Source of the DNA: Micromonospora ferruginea
GTDB lineage: Bacteria > Actinomycetota > Actinomycetes > Mycobacteriales > Micromonosporaceae
Length of the DNA: 64,000 nt
Assembly (NCBI RefSeq): GCF_013694245.2
Contig: NZ_CP059322.2
Location: 3,789,001-3,853,000 of the forward strand
Direction of reading: 5' to 3'
Numbering within the stretch: position 1 is the first letter of the stretch; each line of letters opens with the position of its first letter. Both the position numbers and the translations under genes were made by a program. The notes below the pieces were generated by a model. The model searched no databases, was not told the DNA's origin, and saw nothing but the letters and a program-made list of their open reading frames with translations. Below, in pieces: positions 16,392-26,444 of the stretch.

Positions 16392-17600
16392 ATGAGCGAC
16401 TGGACTGCCTTCGGACGGGTGGACGAGGACGGCACCGTCTACGTCAAGACCGCCGAGGGCGAGCGGGTGGTCGGATCCTGGCAGGCGGGCGCCCCGGAGG
16501 AAGGGCTCGCCCACTTCGCCCGGCGCTTCTCCGACCTGGTGACGGAGGTCGACCTGACCGAGGCCCGGCTCAACTCGGGCGCGGCGGACGCCGGCGGCTC
16601 GCTGGCCACGATCCGCCGGATCCGGGCGTCGCTGCCCGAGGCGCACGTGGTCGGTGACATCGACGCGCTGGCCGCCCGGCTGGACAAGCTGGCGACGGTC
16701 GCCGAGGAGAAGGCCGGCGAGGCCAAGGCGGCTCGCGAGGCCGCCCGGGGCGAGGCGCTGGCCCGCAAGACCGCCCTGGTCGAGGAGGCCGAGAAGCTGG
16801 CCGCCGAGTCGACCGGCTGGAAGACCGCCGGTGACCGGCTCAAGGAGATCCTCGACGAGTGGAAGACCATCCGCGGCGTCGACAAGAAGTCCGACGGTGA
16901 GCTGTGGAAGCGGTTCGCCGCCGCGCGCGACGGCTTCACCCGCCGTCGGGGTGCCCACTTCGCCTCCCTCGACCAGCAGCGCAAGCAGGCGCAGACGGTC
17001 AAGGAGGAGCTGGTCGCCGAGGCCGAGAAGCTCAAGGAGTCGACCGACTGGGGCGTCACCGCCGGCCAGCTCAAGGACCTGATGGCCCAGTGGAAGGCCG
17101 CGCCGCGCGCCGCCAAGGAGGCCGAGCAGAAGCTCTGGGAACGGTTCCGGGCCGCCCAGGACGAGTTCTTCACCCGGCGCAGTGAGGTCTTCTCCGCGCG
17201 GGACAACGAACAGCGGGCCAACCTGGAGCGCAAGCAGGCGCTGCTGGCCGAGGCCGAGGCGCTCGACGTCGACGGCGACCCGAAGGGCGCCCAGGCGAAG
17301 CTGCGGGACATCCAGGCCCAGTGGCACGAGGCCGGCCGGGTGCCGCGCGAGGCGGCCGCCGGCCTGGATCGGCGGCTGCGCGCCGTGGACGACAAGGTCC
17401 GCGTGGTGATGGACTCGGCGTGGCGGCGCACCTCCAAGGAGGACAACCCGCTGCTGGCGCAGATGCGCGCCCAGGTCGCCGAGGCCGAGGACCGGCTGGC
17501 CCGGGCCCAGGCGGCCGGCGACACCCGCCGGATCAAGGAGGCCGAGTCGGCGCTCGCCTCGAAGCGGCAGTTCCTCCAGCTCGCCGAGCAGGCCGGCTGA
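16392..17600 (+). CDS. DUF349 repeat coiled-coil protein
   Basis: The 402-residue protein has a short N-terminal beta-rich part (SDWTAFGRVDEDGTVYVKT) and then long charged helices with three DUF349-type repeats, each with a W-K/H x-(2-3)-G or A-x-x-R-x-x core followed by LWxRFxxAxDxFxxRR (about residues 145-200, 215-272 and 295-345). It is predicted to be cytoplasmic and mostly helical. The family's role is unknown; some bacterial members have been linked to DNA or ribosome stress, but I cannot assign a function here. The ATG at 16392 follows GAGGAT at 6 bp, which may be a ribosome site or a -10 of a leaderless promoter. A strong terminator follows. Confidence 0.85.
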   Translation: MSDWTAFGRVDEDGTVYVKTAEGERVVGSWQAGAPEEGLAHFARRFSDLVTEVDLTEARLNSGAADAGGSLATIRRIRASLPEAHVVGDIDALAARLDKLATVAEEKAGEAKAAREAARGEALARKTALVEEAEKLAAESTGWKTAGDRLKEILDEWKTIRGVDKKSDGELWKRFAAARDGFTRRRGAHFASLDQQRKQAQTVKEELVAEAEKLKESTDWGVTAGQLKDLMAQWKAAPRAAKEAEQKLWERFRAAQDEFFTRRSEVFSARDNEQRANLERKQALLAEAEALDVDGDPKGAQAKLRDIQAQWHEAGRVPREAAAGLDRRLRAVDDKVRVVMDSAWRRTSKEDNPLLAQMRAQVAEAEDRLARAQAAGDTRRIKEAESALASKRQFLQLAEQAG

Positions 17601-17612
17601 CGCACGCACGAC

Positions 17613-17644
17613 GGAGCCCCCGGGTCGCCCGACCCGGGGGCTCC
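17613..17644 (+). terminator. Hairpin terminator after the DUF349 gene
   Basis: GGAGCCCCCGGGTCG (17613-17627) and CGACCCGGGGGCTCC (17630-17644) form a perfect 15-bp stem with a 2-base loop, 12 bp after the stop. Confidence 0.85.
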
Positions 17645-17836
17645 CGCGTGTCCGGGCACCGGCCGGCTCGGGTTGACGCATCGAGGTGCGCTGATCAGAA
17701 TGAGCGGCGGAGCCAGGTTCCGACACCGGCGCGAGGGCGTCGACGGCCGACCATCGCCGTCGAGGATCGCCGGTGCCTCCCCGCTGGGTGGCCGTCCACG
17801 TCACGGCCCGGTGGACGCTGTCCGCGTACTCGATGA

Positions 17837-19543
<1,707 letters not shown>

Positions 19544-19546
<3 letters not shown>

Positions 19547-19626
19547 GGCGGGGGCCCCGCTTAACGCATTCGGTAGAGGAGGGGCCCCCGCTTAACACCT
19601 AGTGTTAAGCGGGGGCCCCGCCTAAC
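19544..19626. repeat. GGGGCCCC-type intergenic repeat, locus A (one full unit plus an extra arm)
   Basis: Read on the minus strand, the full unit is GTTAAGCGGGGGCCCC-TCCTCTACCGAATGC-GTTAAGCGGGGCCCCCGCCTTA. It shares the pattern with loci B (36338-36391) and C (38978-39031). An additional arm (19604-19626) is fused to it. It lies between the convergent cellulase and miaB genes, supplies the cellulase stop codon, and could act as a bidirectional terminator. Confidence 0.85.
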
Positions 19627-19644
19627 CGTCAGGGCGGGGTGGGG

Positions 19645-21147
19645 TCAGCGGACGGCGCAACCGCCGGTGGTGGGGGCGGGCGGTGCGGCCGGCGCGCCGA
19701 CGGTGGGCAGGCCGAGCGGCACCCCGGGGGTACGCGGGGCGCGCCCCGCCTCGGCCGCGTCGCCGGCCCGGGTGCGCCGGTGCGCCAGCGGCGCCCCGTC
19801 GGCGTTCAGGTGGTGCGGGGCCGCGTACGTGACGGCGGTGTGCACGATGTCGCCGGGCCGGATCTGCCCGGCCAGGTCACCGGTGGCGAAGTGCACCAGC
19901 CGGCCGTCGCGCGCCCGCCCGGACATCCGGCCGGTGCGCTCGTCCTTGCGGCCCTCGCCGACGGCGACCAGCACCTCGACGGTCTCACCGACCAGCTTCT
20001 TGTTCTCCGCCCAGGTGATCTCCTCGACGCAGGCGACCAGCCGCTCGTAGCGCTCCTGCACGACCTGCTTGGGAAGCTGGCCGTCCATGGTGGCGGCCGG
20101 GGTCCCGGGGCGCTTCGAGTACTGGAAGGTGAACGCCGAGGAGAACCGGGCCTCCCGGACCACGTCGAGGGTGCGCGCGAAGTCGGCCTCGGTCTCGCCG
20201 GGGAAGCCGACGATGATGTCCGTGGTGATCGCCGCGTCCGGCATCGCCGCCCGGACCTTGGCGATGATGCCGAGATACTTCTCCGACCGGTACGAGCGGC
20301 GCATCGCGCGCAGCACGTCGTCGGAGCCGGACTGCAACGGCATGTGCAGCGAGTGGCAGACGTTCGGCGTCTCGGCCATCGCCTCGATCACGTCGTCGGT
20401 GAAGTCCTTCGGGTGCGGGCTGGTGAACCGGACCCGCTCCAGCCCGTCGATGTCGCCGCAGGCCCGCAGCAGCTTGCCGAACGCGTAGCGGTCGCCGAAC
20501 TCGACGCCGTAGGAGTTGACGTTCTGCCCGAGCAGGGTCACCTCCAGCACGCCCTCGGCGACCAGCGCGCGCACCTCGGAGAGGACGTCGCCGGGACGGC
20601 GGTCCTTCTCCTTGCCGCGCAGCGAGGGCACGATGCAGAAGGTGCAGGTGTTGTTGCAGCCGACGGAGATGGAGACCCACCCGGCGTACGTCGACTCGCG
20701 CCGGGTCGGCAGCGTGGAGGGGAAGACCTCCAGCGACTCCAGGATCTCCACCTCGGCGGCGGCGTTGTGCCGGGCCCGGTCCAGCAACGCCGGCAGTGAG
20801 CCGATGTTGTGCGTGCCGAAGACCACGTCCACCCAGGGGGCCTTGCGGACGATGTCGCCGCGGTCCTTCTGGGCGAGGCAGCCACCGACCGCGATCTGCA
20901 TCCCGGGGTGCTTCGCCTTCACGGGGCGCAGGTGACCCAGGTTGCCGTAGAGCCGGTTGTCGGCGTTCTCCCGGACCGCGCAGGTGTTGAACACCACCAC
21001 GTCGGGCTGGTCGCCGGCCTCGGGGGCGCGCACGTAGCCGGCGTCCTCGAGGAGGCCGGAGATGCGCTCGGAGTCGTGCACGTTCATCTGGCAGCCGTAC
21101 GTGCGCACCTGGTAGGTGCGCGGGCTGCCCGCGGCTGCGGTAGTCAT
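19645..21147 (-). CDS. miaB: tRNA-2-methylthio-N6-dimethylallyladenosine synthase
   Basis: MiaB is a radical-SAM methylthiotransferase that modifies the product of MiaA at tRNA position 37. The 500-residue protein has the N-terminal UPF0004 domain with [18 protein letters not shown] and [19 protein letters not shown], then the radical-SAM cluster motif [13 protein letters not shown] with [12 protein letters not shown], and a C-terminal TRAM domain (about residues 375-445). Three cysteines of the second iron-sulfur cluster are visible in the UPF0004 domain. The C-terminal 60 residues are Ala/Pro-rich and probably disordered. It converges with the cellulase gene and lies 52 bp downstream of an unknown gene's start on the same strand side. 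Confidence 0.95.
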   Translation of the reverse strand: MTTAAAGSPRTYQVRTYGCQMNVHDSERISGLLEDAGYVRAPEAGDQPDVVVFNTCAVRENADNRLYGNLGHLRPVKAKHPGMQIAVGGCLAQKDRGDIVRKAPWVDVVFGTHNIGSLPALLDRARHNAAAEVEILESLEVFPSTLPTRRESTYAGWVSISVGCNNTCTFCIVPSLRGKEKDRRPGDVLSEVRALVAEGVLEVTLLGQNVNSYGVEFGDRYAFGKLLRACGDIDGLERVRFTSPHPKDFTDDVIEAMAETPNVCHSLHMPLQSGSDDVLRAMRRSYRSEKYLGIIAKVRAAMPDAAITTDIIVGFPGETEADFARTLDVVREARFSSAFTFQYSKRPGTPAATMDGQLPKQVVQERYERLVACVEEITWAENKKLVGETVEVLVAVGEGRKDERTGRMSGRARDGRLVHFATGDLAGQIRPGDIVHTAVTYAAPHHLNADGAPLAHRRTRAGDAAEAGRAPRTPGVPLGLPTVGAPAAPPAPTTGGCAVR

Positions 21148-21199
21148 GACCCGGACAGCGTATCCGGGCGGGTCCGCGGCCGGCGACGGGCGGACCCGG

Positions 21200-21679
21200 T
21201 CAGGCGGCGGCGAGCGCCGGCCCGACCGAGTCGGGCGCCCACCGGGAGCGGTGGCAGCGCGACCAGCCCCGGCAGCCGGGGTCGGCCTCGGTGCAGAGGC
21301 GTTGGTTGCTGAGCACCTCGCCGTCGTCGGTCTCGACCACGTCGAAGTGCACCGGGCGGATCGTGCCGTCCGGGGCGACCAGCAGGTGCCGCCCGGCGTC
21401 GAGCGTGTCGTCGCGCATCAGGCAGTTGCGGCCCAGCACCCGGGCCAGCGCCGCGATCGCGGGCAGCTCGGCCAGGCGTTCGGGCACGCCGTAACAGTCG
21501 ACCACGGTGCCGTAGGCCCCGGGCGCCTCCCACACGTCGCAGACCACCGCGTACGCGGGGAGCCGGGCCGGGTCGGCGACGGCCAGGGGCATCACCACCC
21601 GGCCGAGCGCCTCGGCCATCGCCGGGTAGACCTCCACCGGCGCGCCGCCGTCGATTCTCCAGTTCCACAGCTCGGTCAT
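21200..21679 (-). CDS. Hypothetical protein with Cys-rich C-terminus
   Basis: I do not recognise this 159-residue protein. It starts [20 protein letters not shown], is soluble in appearance, and has an aromatic/acidic middle ([20 protein letters not shown]). The C-terminus holds three cysteines and a run of basic residues ([20 protein letters not shown]) that could bind metal. The ATG at 21679 is preceded by CGAGGAGGCGGC, a good ribosome site; the frame extends only nine codons further. It stands between miaB and selD on the same strand, with 203 bp to selD, and probably has its own promoter. Codon use is typical of the window, so it is real. Confidence 0.65.
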   Translation of the reverse strand: MTELWNWRIDGGAPVEVYPAMAEALGRVVMPLAVADPARLPAYAVVCDVWEAPGAYGTVVDCYGVPERLAELPAIAALARVLGRNCLMRDDTLDAGRHLLVAPDGTIRPVHFDVVETDDGEVLSNQRLCTEADPGCRGWSRCHRSRWAPDSVGPALAAA

Positions 21680-21882
21680 GCCGCCTCCTCGCTGCGCTCG
21701 TCCCACCGGCCTCCGGATCGGGCCTTACTGACGATGGTGGGGGGCATTTGACCTCGACCGGGGGCAAGTTACCGGTCTGTGACCATTCCGGGCAAAATTT
21801 CCCTGGGCGACGTTGCCCTGAGTAGCGGGAAGATGACAGTTTATCGGGTATCGTGCTCCGCCGCGCGCACCGACGCGGCGCG

Positions 21883-22872
21883 TCAGCGCAGCCGGATCAG
21901 GTGGTCGGAGGCGGGCAGCAGCTCACCGATCACGGTGCCGCCCGGCACCTCGCCCGCGACCAGCAGGCCGCCCGAGGTCTGCGCGTCGGCCAGCAGCAGC
22001 CGCTCCGACTCGTCGGCGCCGCCGAAGTCCGTCCACGGCGTCACCCACTCCAGGTTGCGCCGGGTGCCGCCACTGACGTACCCGTCACGCAGCGCCTCCC
22101 GCGCGCCCGGCAGGTACGGCACCGCGGCGGTGTCGATCGCGACCGTGAGCCGACTGGCCCGGGCCAGCTTCGAGGCGTGCCCGAGCAGGCCGAAGCCGGT
22201 CACGTCGGTCCCGCAGCGGATGCCGGCGGCCACCGCCGCGCGGGCGGCGTCCCGGTTCAGCCGGACCATCGACGCGACCGCCTCGGCGAACCGCTCCCCG
22301 GTCTGCTTGTGCCGGGTGTTGAGCACGCCCACGCCGAGCGGCTTGGTCAGCGACAGCGGCAGCCCGGCCCGCCCGGCGTCGAGGGTGATCAGCTCGTCGG
22401 GGCGGACCACGCCGGTGACTGCCAGGCCGTACTTCGGGCCGTCGTCGTCCACGCTGTGCCCGCCGGCCAGGTGACAGCCGGCCTCCCGGGCCACGTCCTG
22501 CCCGCCGCGCAGCACCTCGCGGGCCAGTTCCAGCGGCAGCACCTCGCGCGGCCAGCAGAGCAGGTTGAGCGCGACCAGCGGGGTGCCGCCCATCGCGTAC
22601 ACGTCGGAGAGCGCGTTGGCGGCGGCGATGCGGCCCCAGTCGTAGGCGTCGTCGACCACCGGGGTGAAGAAGTCGGCGGTGGTCACCAAGCCGGTGCGCT
22701 CGTCCAGCCGTACCACCGCGGCGTCGTCGCCGTTCTCCAGGCCGACCAGCAGGTCGGCGGTGCCGCCGGCCGGACCGAGCCCGGCGACCATCGCCTCCAG
22801 CTCGCCCGGCGGGATCTTGCAGGCGCACCCGCCGCCGCGCGCGTGATCGGTCAGCCGGAACGTGTCGGTCAT
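21883..22872 (-). CDS. selD: Selenide, water dikinase
   Basis: SelD makes selenophosphate from selenide and ATP, the selenium donor for selenocysteine and selenouridine. The 329-residue protein starts MTDTFRLTDHARGGGCACK; Cys16 occupies the catalytic Cys/Sec position and Lys19 follows, as in the family pattern GC/U-x-C-K. Further signatures are GNGDDAAV-like ENGDDAAVVRL, GGHSVDDDGPKYGLAVTG and CGTDVTGFGLLGH. So the active site uses Cys, not Sec. ATG 22872 gives the canonical N-terminus. No selA, selB, selC tRNA or selU/mnmH gene is visible in the window, so its end product is unclear. It is divergent from the gluABCD operon. Confidence 0.93.
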   Translation of the reverse strand: MTDTFRLTDHARGGGCACKIPPGELEAMVAGLGPAGGTADLLVGLENGDDAAVVRLDERTGLVTTADFFTPVVDDAYDWGRIAAANALSDVYAMGGTPLVALNLLCWPREVLPLELAREVLRGGQDVAREAGCHLAGGHSVDDDGPKYGLAVTGVVRPDELITLDAGRAGLPLSLTKPLGVGVLNTRHKQTGERFAEAVASMVRLNRDAARAAVAAGIRCGTDVTGFGLLGHASKLARASRLTVAIDTAAVPYLPGAREALRDGYVSGGTRRNLEWVTPWTDFGGADESERLLLADAQTSGGLLVAGEVPGGTVIGELLPASDHLIRLR

Positions 22873-22986
22873 CGCCTCATGATCTCCGCGACCGGGCGGC
22901 GCCGCCACTCGGACGCCCCGGCGGCGCCGGAATCCGGACGTGCGGGGACGCCGGTGACCGGTGTTACCGCTCCGTGACCATCTGGG

Positions 22987-23017
22987 TTGCGTACCGCCAC
23001 ATCAGGCCGCCTACAGT
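22987..23017 (+). promoter_or_regulatory. Candidate promoter of the gluABCD-type operon
   Basis: TTGCGT (22987-22992) and TACAGT (23012-23017) are separated by 19 bp, slightly long for a sigma-70-type promoter. They lie 61 bp upstream of the first gene. This is the best pair in the selD/gluA divergent region but is not conclusive. Confidence 0.35.
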
Positions 23018-23077
23018 TGCCCAACCGGAGGTCGACCGACCCCGGTTCCGGCACGAACGACAGGGACGGTGGACGAC

Positions 23078-23824
23078 GTGACGACGGGCGACCCGCTGAT
23101 CGTGCTCGACGGGGTCAACAAGTGGTTCGGGCCGCTGCACGTGCTCGACGACGTGTCCCTCTCCGTCGGCCGGGGCGAGGTGGTCGTGGTGATCGGCCCG
23201 TCCGGCTCCGGCAAGTCGACGCTGTGCCGCGCCATCAACCGACTGGAGCCGATCAACGACGGCACCATCACGTTCGACGGGCAGCCGCTGCCGGCCGAGG
23301 GCAAGCCCCTGGCCAAGCTGCGCAGCGAGGTCGGCATGGTGTTCCAGTCGTTCAACCTCTTCGCGCACAAGACCATCCTGGAGAACGTCACGCTCGGGCC
23401 GGTCAAGGTGCGCAAGGAGAAGCCGGCCGCCGCCCGCGAGCGCGGGCTGGCCCTGCTCGACCGCGTCGGCATCGCCAACCAGGCGGACAAGTACCCGGCC
23501 CAGCTCTCCGGCGGCCAGCAGCAGCGGGCGGCGATCGCCCGCGCGCTGGCCATGCAGCCGAAGGCGATGCTCTTCGACGAGCCGACCAGCGCGCTCGACC
23601 CGGAGATGGTCGGCGAGGTGCTCGACGTGATGACCTCGCTGGCGCGCGACGGCATGACCATGGTGGTGGTCACGCACGAGATGGGCTTCGCCCGGCACGC
23701 GGCCAACCGGGTCATCTTCATGGCCGACGGCAAGCTGGTCGAGGACGCGCCGCCGGCCGAGTTCTTCGCGAACCCGCGCAGCGAGCGGGCCAAGGACTTC
23801 CTCTCCAAGATCCTCACGCACTGA
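23078..23824 (+). CDS. gluA: Polar amino-acid (glutamate-type) ABC transporter, ATP-binding protein
   Basis: The 248-residue ATPase drives the importer encoded by the next three genes. It has Walker [20 protein letters not shown]-loop [13 protein letters not shown], signature [15 protein letters not shown], Walker [13 protein letters not shown] and the switch His in [14 protein letters not shown]. This is the usual pattern of GlnQ/GluA-type polar amino-acid importers. Starts at GTG 23069 and GTG 23078 are both possible; I chose 23078 because an upstream purine stretch (GGTGGA) is better spaced. It is the first gene of a four-gene operon and is divergent from selD. Glutamate is inferred from similarity in gene order to corynebacterial gluABCD. 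Confidence 0.92.
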   Translation: MTTGDPLIVLDGVNKWFGPLHVLDDVSLSVGRGEVVVVIGPSGSGKSTLCRAINRLEPINDGTITFDGQPLPAEGKPLAKLRSEVGMVFQSFNLFAHKTILENVTLGPVKVRKEKPAAARERGLALLDRVGIANQADKYPAQLSGGQQQRAAIARALAMQPKAMLFDEPTSALDPEMVGEVLDVMTSLARDGMTMVVVTHEMGFARHAANRVIFMADGKLVEDAPPAEFFANPRSERAKDFLSKILTH

Positions 23825-23877
23825 GCGTCCGTAGTGGAGCCGGTTCCCGGCGGCTCCGTCGAAAAAGGGAGAAAAAT

Positions 23878-24741
23878 ATGCGTATGAAGCGCGTGGCGGC
23901 GGTTGCCGCGGCGGCGACCTTGGCGCTCGGCATGAGCGCCTGCGGCGGCGACGGGGACAGCGGCTCCGGCAGCGGAGCCAAGGGCATCGTGGGCAAGGCC
24001 CAGAGCCAGAAGAAGCTGGTCATCGGCGTGAAGGCCGACCAGCCGGGCCTCGGCATCCAGACCGGCAGCCAGTACGAGGGCTTCGACGTCGAGATCGCCA
24101 AGATCGTGGCCAAGGGCCTCGGCGTGGACGCGAACAACATCGAGTGGAAGACCACCGTCTCGGCGAACCGCGAGCCTTTCATCCAGCAGGGCACCGTCGA
24201 CCTGGTGGTGGCCACCTACACCATCAACGACGAGCGCAAGCAGAAGATCAACTTCGCCGGGCCGTACTTCATCGCCGGCCAGGACCTGCTGGTCAAGGCC
24301 GACTCCACGTTGACCGGCCCGGAGGCGCTGGACGGAAAGACGGTCTGCTCGGTCACCGGCTCGACGCCGGCCAAGCGGATCCAGACCGAGCACCCGAAGG
24401 CCAAGCTCCAGCAGTTCGACTCGTACTCGAAGTGCCTCCCCCTGCTGGAGAGCGGCAAGATCGACGCGGTGACCACCGACGACATCATCCTGGCCGGCTA
24501 CGCCGCCCAGTCCCAGTACGCCGGCAAGTTCAAGGTGGTCGGCAAGCCCTTCTCGACGGAGCCCTACGGCATCGGCCTGAAGAAGGACGACAAGGACGGC
24601 TGCGAGAAGGTCAACGAGATCCTCAAGACCGCCGCCTCGGACGGCACCTACAAGGCCGCCTGGGACGCCACCCTGGGCAAGAGCGGCAAGGCCGCGCCCG
24701 AGCTGGACACCACCAAGCTGACCAACTGCGGCAGCGTCTGA
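23878..24741 (+). CDS. gluB: Amino-acid (glutamate-type) ABC transporter substrate-binding lipoprotein
   Basis: The 287-residue protein captures the substrate outside the cell. It starts MRMKRVAAVAAAATLALGMS followed by the lipobox Cys (LGMSAC-GGDGD), so it is a lipoprotein anchored after cleavage. The mature part has the SBP family 3 signature (YEGFDVEIAKIVAKGLGV), TVDLVVATYTINDERKQKINFAGPY and a C-terminal YGIGLKKDDKDGCEKVNEIL. AAAAAGGGAG lies 7 bp before ATG 23878. It follows gluA after 53 bp and is followed by a stable hairpin before the permease genes, which would favour more binding protein than permease. Confidence 0.92.
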   Translation: MRMKRVAAVAAAATLALGMSACGGDGDSGSGSGAKGIVGKAQSQKKLVIGVKADQPGLGIQTGSQYEGFDVEIAKIVAKGLGVDANNIEWKTTVSANREPFIQQGTVDLVVATYTINDERKQKINFAGPYFIAGQDLLVKADSTLTGPEALDGKTVCSVTGSTPAKRIQTEHPKAKLQQFDSYSKCLPLLESGKIDAVTTDDIILAGYAAQSQYAGKFKVVGKPFSTEPYGIGLKKDDKDGCEKVNEILKTAASDGTYKAAWDATLGKSGKAAPELDTTKLTNCGSV

Positions 24742-24750
24742 CACGTTCCG

Positions 24751-24777
24751 GGGCCGGCACCCGAGGGGTGCCGGCCC
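24751..24777 (+). terminator. Intra-operon hairpin (attenuator or mRNA stabiliser) between gluB and gluC
   Basis: GGGCCGGCACCC (24751-24762) pairs with GGGTGCCGGCCC (24766-24777), a perfect 12-bp stem with a 3-base loop, 9 bp after the gluB stop. Because permease genes follow on the same strand, partial termination or 3' protection of the gluAB message is likelier than full termination. Confidence 0.7.
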
Positions 24778-24819
24778 TGGCCTGTCACGACGCCGACGAC
24801 GTGCCCCGGGAGTCGACGC

Positions 24820-25494
24820 ATGCACGTATTCGCTGATCCGACCAACCTCGACGCATACCTGTCGGGCTTTCTCTGGATCCTCAAGCTGACCGGCGCGTCG
24901 GCGGTCCTCGCGCTGGTGCTCGGCGTGCTCCTCGCCGCCTTCCGGGTCTCCCCGGTGCCGGTGCTGCGGGGCTTCGGCGCGGCCTGGGTCAACATCTTCC
25001 GCAACACGCCGCTGACGCTGATCATCTTCTTCTGCTACTTCGGCCTCTTCACCACACTCGGGCTGACCCTCTCCGACGACCTCGACCAGAACAACTACTG
25101 GCTGGGCGTGGTGGGTCTGTCGGTCTACACCGCCGCGTTCGTCTGCGAGGCGGTGCGGTCCGGCATCAACACCGTTCCGGCCGGCCAGGCCGAGGCGGCC
25201 CGCGCGATCGGGCTGACCTTCTTCCAGACCCTCCGGATCGTGGTGCTCCCGCAGGCGGGACGGGCCGTGGTCGCCCCGCTGGGCAGCGTGCTCATCGCCC
25301 TCTGCAAGAACGCGACCATCGTCGGCACGATCGGCCTGATCGAGGCGTCCAGCGTGATGAAGGACCTCATCAACAGCAACGGCGACGCCGTGATCGCGAT
25401 CTTCGCCGTCTTCGCCGGCACCTTCGCCGCGCTCCTCATCCCCACCGGCTACTTCTTCGGCTGGCTGGCCAACCGACTGGCGGTGAAGCGCTGA
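24820..25494 (+). CDS. gluC: Amino-acid (glutamate-type) ABC transporter permease 1
   Basis: The 224-residue inner-membrane permease has about five transmembrane helices (first at residues 15-42, SGFLWILKLTGASAVLALVL) and the HisMQ-type cytoplasmic EAA loop in AGQAEAARAIGLTFFQTLRIVVLPQA. FRNTPLTLIIFFCYFGLF is the typical RNTP motif of polar amino-acid permeases. It pairs with the product of the next gene to form the channel. The ATG 24820 is followed by a conserved N-terminus. It overlaps the next gene by one base (TGATG). Confidence 0.92.
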   Translation: MHVFADPTNLDAYLSGFLWILKLTGASAVLALVLGVLLAAFRVSPVPVLRGFGAAWVNIFRNTPLTLIIFFCYFGLFTTLGLTLSDDLDQNNYWLGVVGLSVYTAAFVCEAVRSGINTVPAGQAEAARAIGLTFFQTLRIVVLPQAGRAVVAPLGSVLIALCKNATIVGTIGLIEASSVMKDLINSNGDAVIAIFAVFAGTFAALLIPTGYFFGWLANRLAVKR

Positions 25495-26381
25495 TGAGCA
25501 CCAGCACCGTTCTCTACGACCACCCCGGGCCACGGGCACGCGTCCGCAACGCGGTGCTGAGTGTGGTCTTCGGCGTCGGCCTGGTGGCGTTGCTCTGGTG
25601 GGTCTACGCCAAGTTCGACCAGGCCGGGCAGTGGGAGGGGAGTCTCTGGCAGCCGTTCACCGAGGCGTCCACCTGGACCCAGTTCATCTGGCCCGGCCTG
25701 CGGCAGACCCTGCTCGCCGCCGCCACGGGCATGGTGCTGTCGCTGACGTTCGGCATCCTGTTCGCGGTCGGCCGGCTCTCCGACCGTCGGTGGATCCGGG
25801 TGCCGTCCGGCGCGGTGGTGGAGTTCTTCCGCGCCGTTCCGCTGCTCATCATGATCTTCTTCATCTTCTACGGTGTGCCGTTCCTGATCCAGGGGCCGGT
25901 GTCGGCCTTCTGGGCCGTGGTCGTCGGCCTGACCCTCTACAACGGATCGGTGCTCGCCGAGGCGTTCCGCGCCGGCATCCGCGCCATCCCGGGCGGCCAG
26001 GCCGAGGCGGCGTACGCCGTCGGCATGCGCAAGAGCCAGGTGATGCAGTTGATCCTGGTGCCGCAGGCGGCCCGGGCCATGCTGCCCGTGATCGTCAGCC
26101 AGCTCGTGGTGCTGCTCAAGGACACCGCGCTCGGCTACATCGTGGCCTTCCCGGAGCTGCTCCAGCGGGGTGTCAACGACCTCTCCGCCAACCGGGGCAA
26201 CGTGGTTGCCGCGGCGATCGTGGTGGCCGCCATCTACATCGTGATCAACTCACTGCTGACCACGCTGGCGAACTGGCTCGACGGGCGCAGCCGGAGGCGG
26301 AACTTCCGGATCCCGAAGCAGGCCGCCGCACCGGACTCGACGCCGGCCGGTGGCGCCACGGTGGCCGAGCCACAGGGCTGA
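25494..26381 (+). CDS. gluD: Amino-acid (glutamate-type) ABC transporter permease 2
   Basis: The 295-residue second permease subunit has an N-terminal cytoplasmic segment (YDHPGPRARVRNAVLS), then about five to six membrane helices, FFRAVPLLIMIFFIFYGVPF (the RAVP version of the RNTP motif) and the EAA loop GGQAEAAYAVGMRKSQVMQLILVPQA. The 35-residue C-terminal tail is Arg- then Ala/Pro-rich. Its ATG overlaps the gluC stop by one base, so the two permeases are translationally coupled. A strong terminator follows and ends the operon. Confidence 0.92.
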   Translation: MSTSTVLYDHPGPRARVRNAVLSVVFGVGLVALLWWVYAKFDQAGQWEGSLWQPFTEASTWTQFIWPGLRQTLLAAATGMVLSLTFGILFAVGRLSDRRWIRVPSGAVVEFFRAVPLLIMIFFIFYGVPFLIQGPVSAFWAVVVGLTLYNGSVLAEAFRAGIRAIPGGQAEAAYAVGMRKSQVMQLILVPQAARAMLPVIVSQLVVLLKDTALGYIVAFPELLQRGVNDLSANRGNVVAAAIVVAAIYIVINSLLTTLANWLDGRSRRRNFRIPKQAAAPDSTPAGGATVAEPQG

Positions 26382-26397
26382 CCGACCCGCTTCACCC

Positions 26398-26435
26398 ACA
26401 CGGCCCTGCCATCCGCACGGATGGCAGGGCCGTGT
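26398..26435. terminator. Hairpin terminator between gluD and rny
   Basis: ACACGGCCCTGCCATCCG (26398-26415) and CGGATGGCAGGGCCGTGT (26418-26435) form an 18-bp perfect stem with a 2-base loop, positioned between convergent genes. Confidence 0.88.
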
Positions 26436-26444
26436 GTCGTCCGC

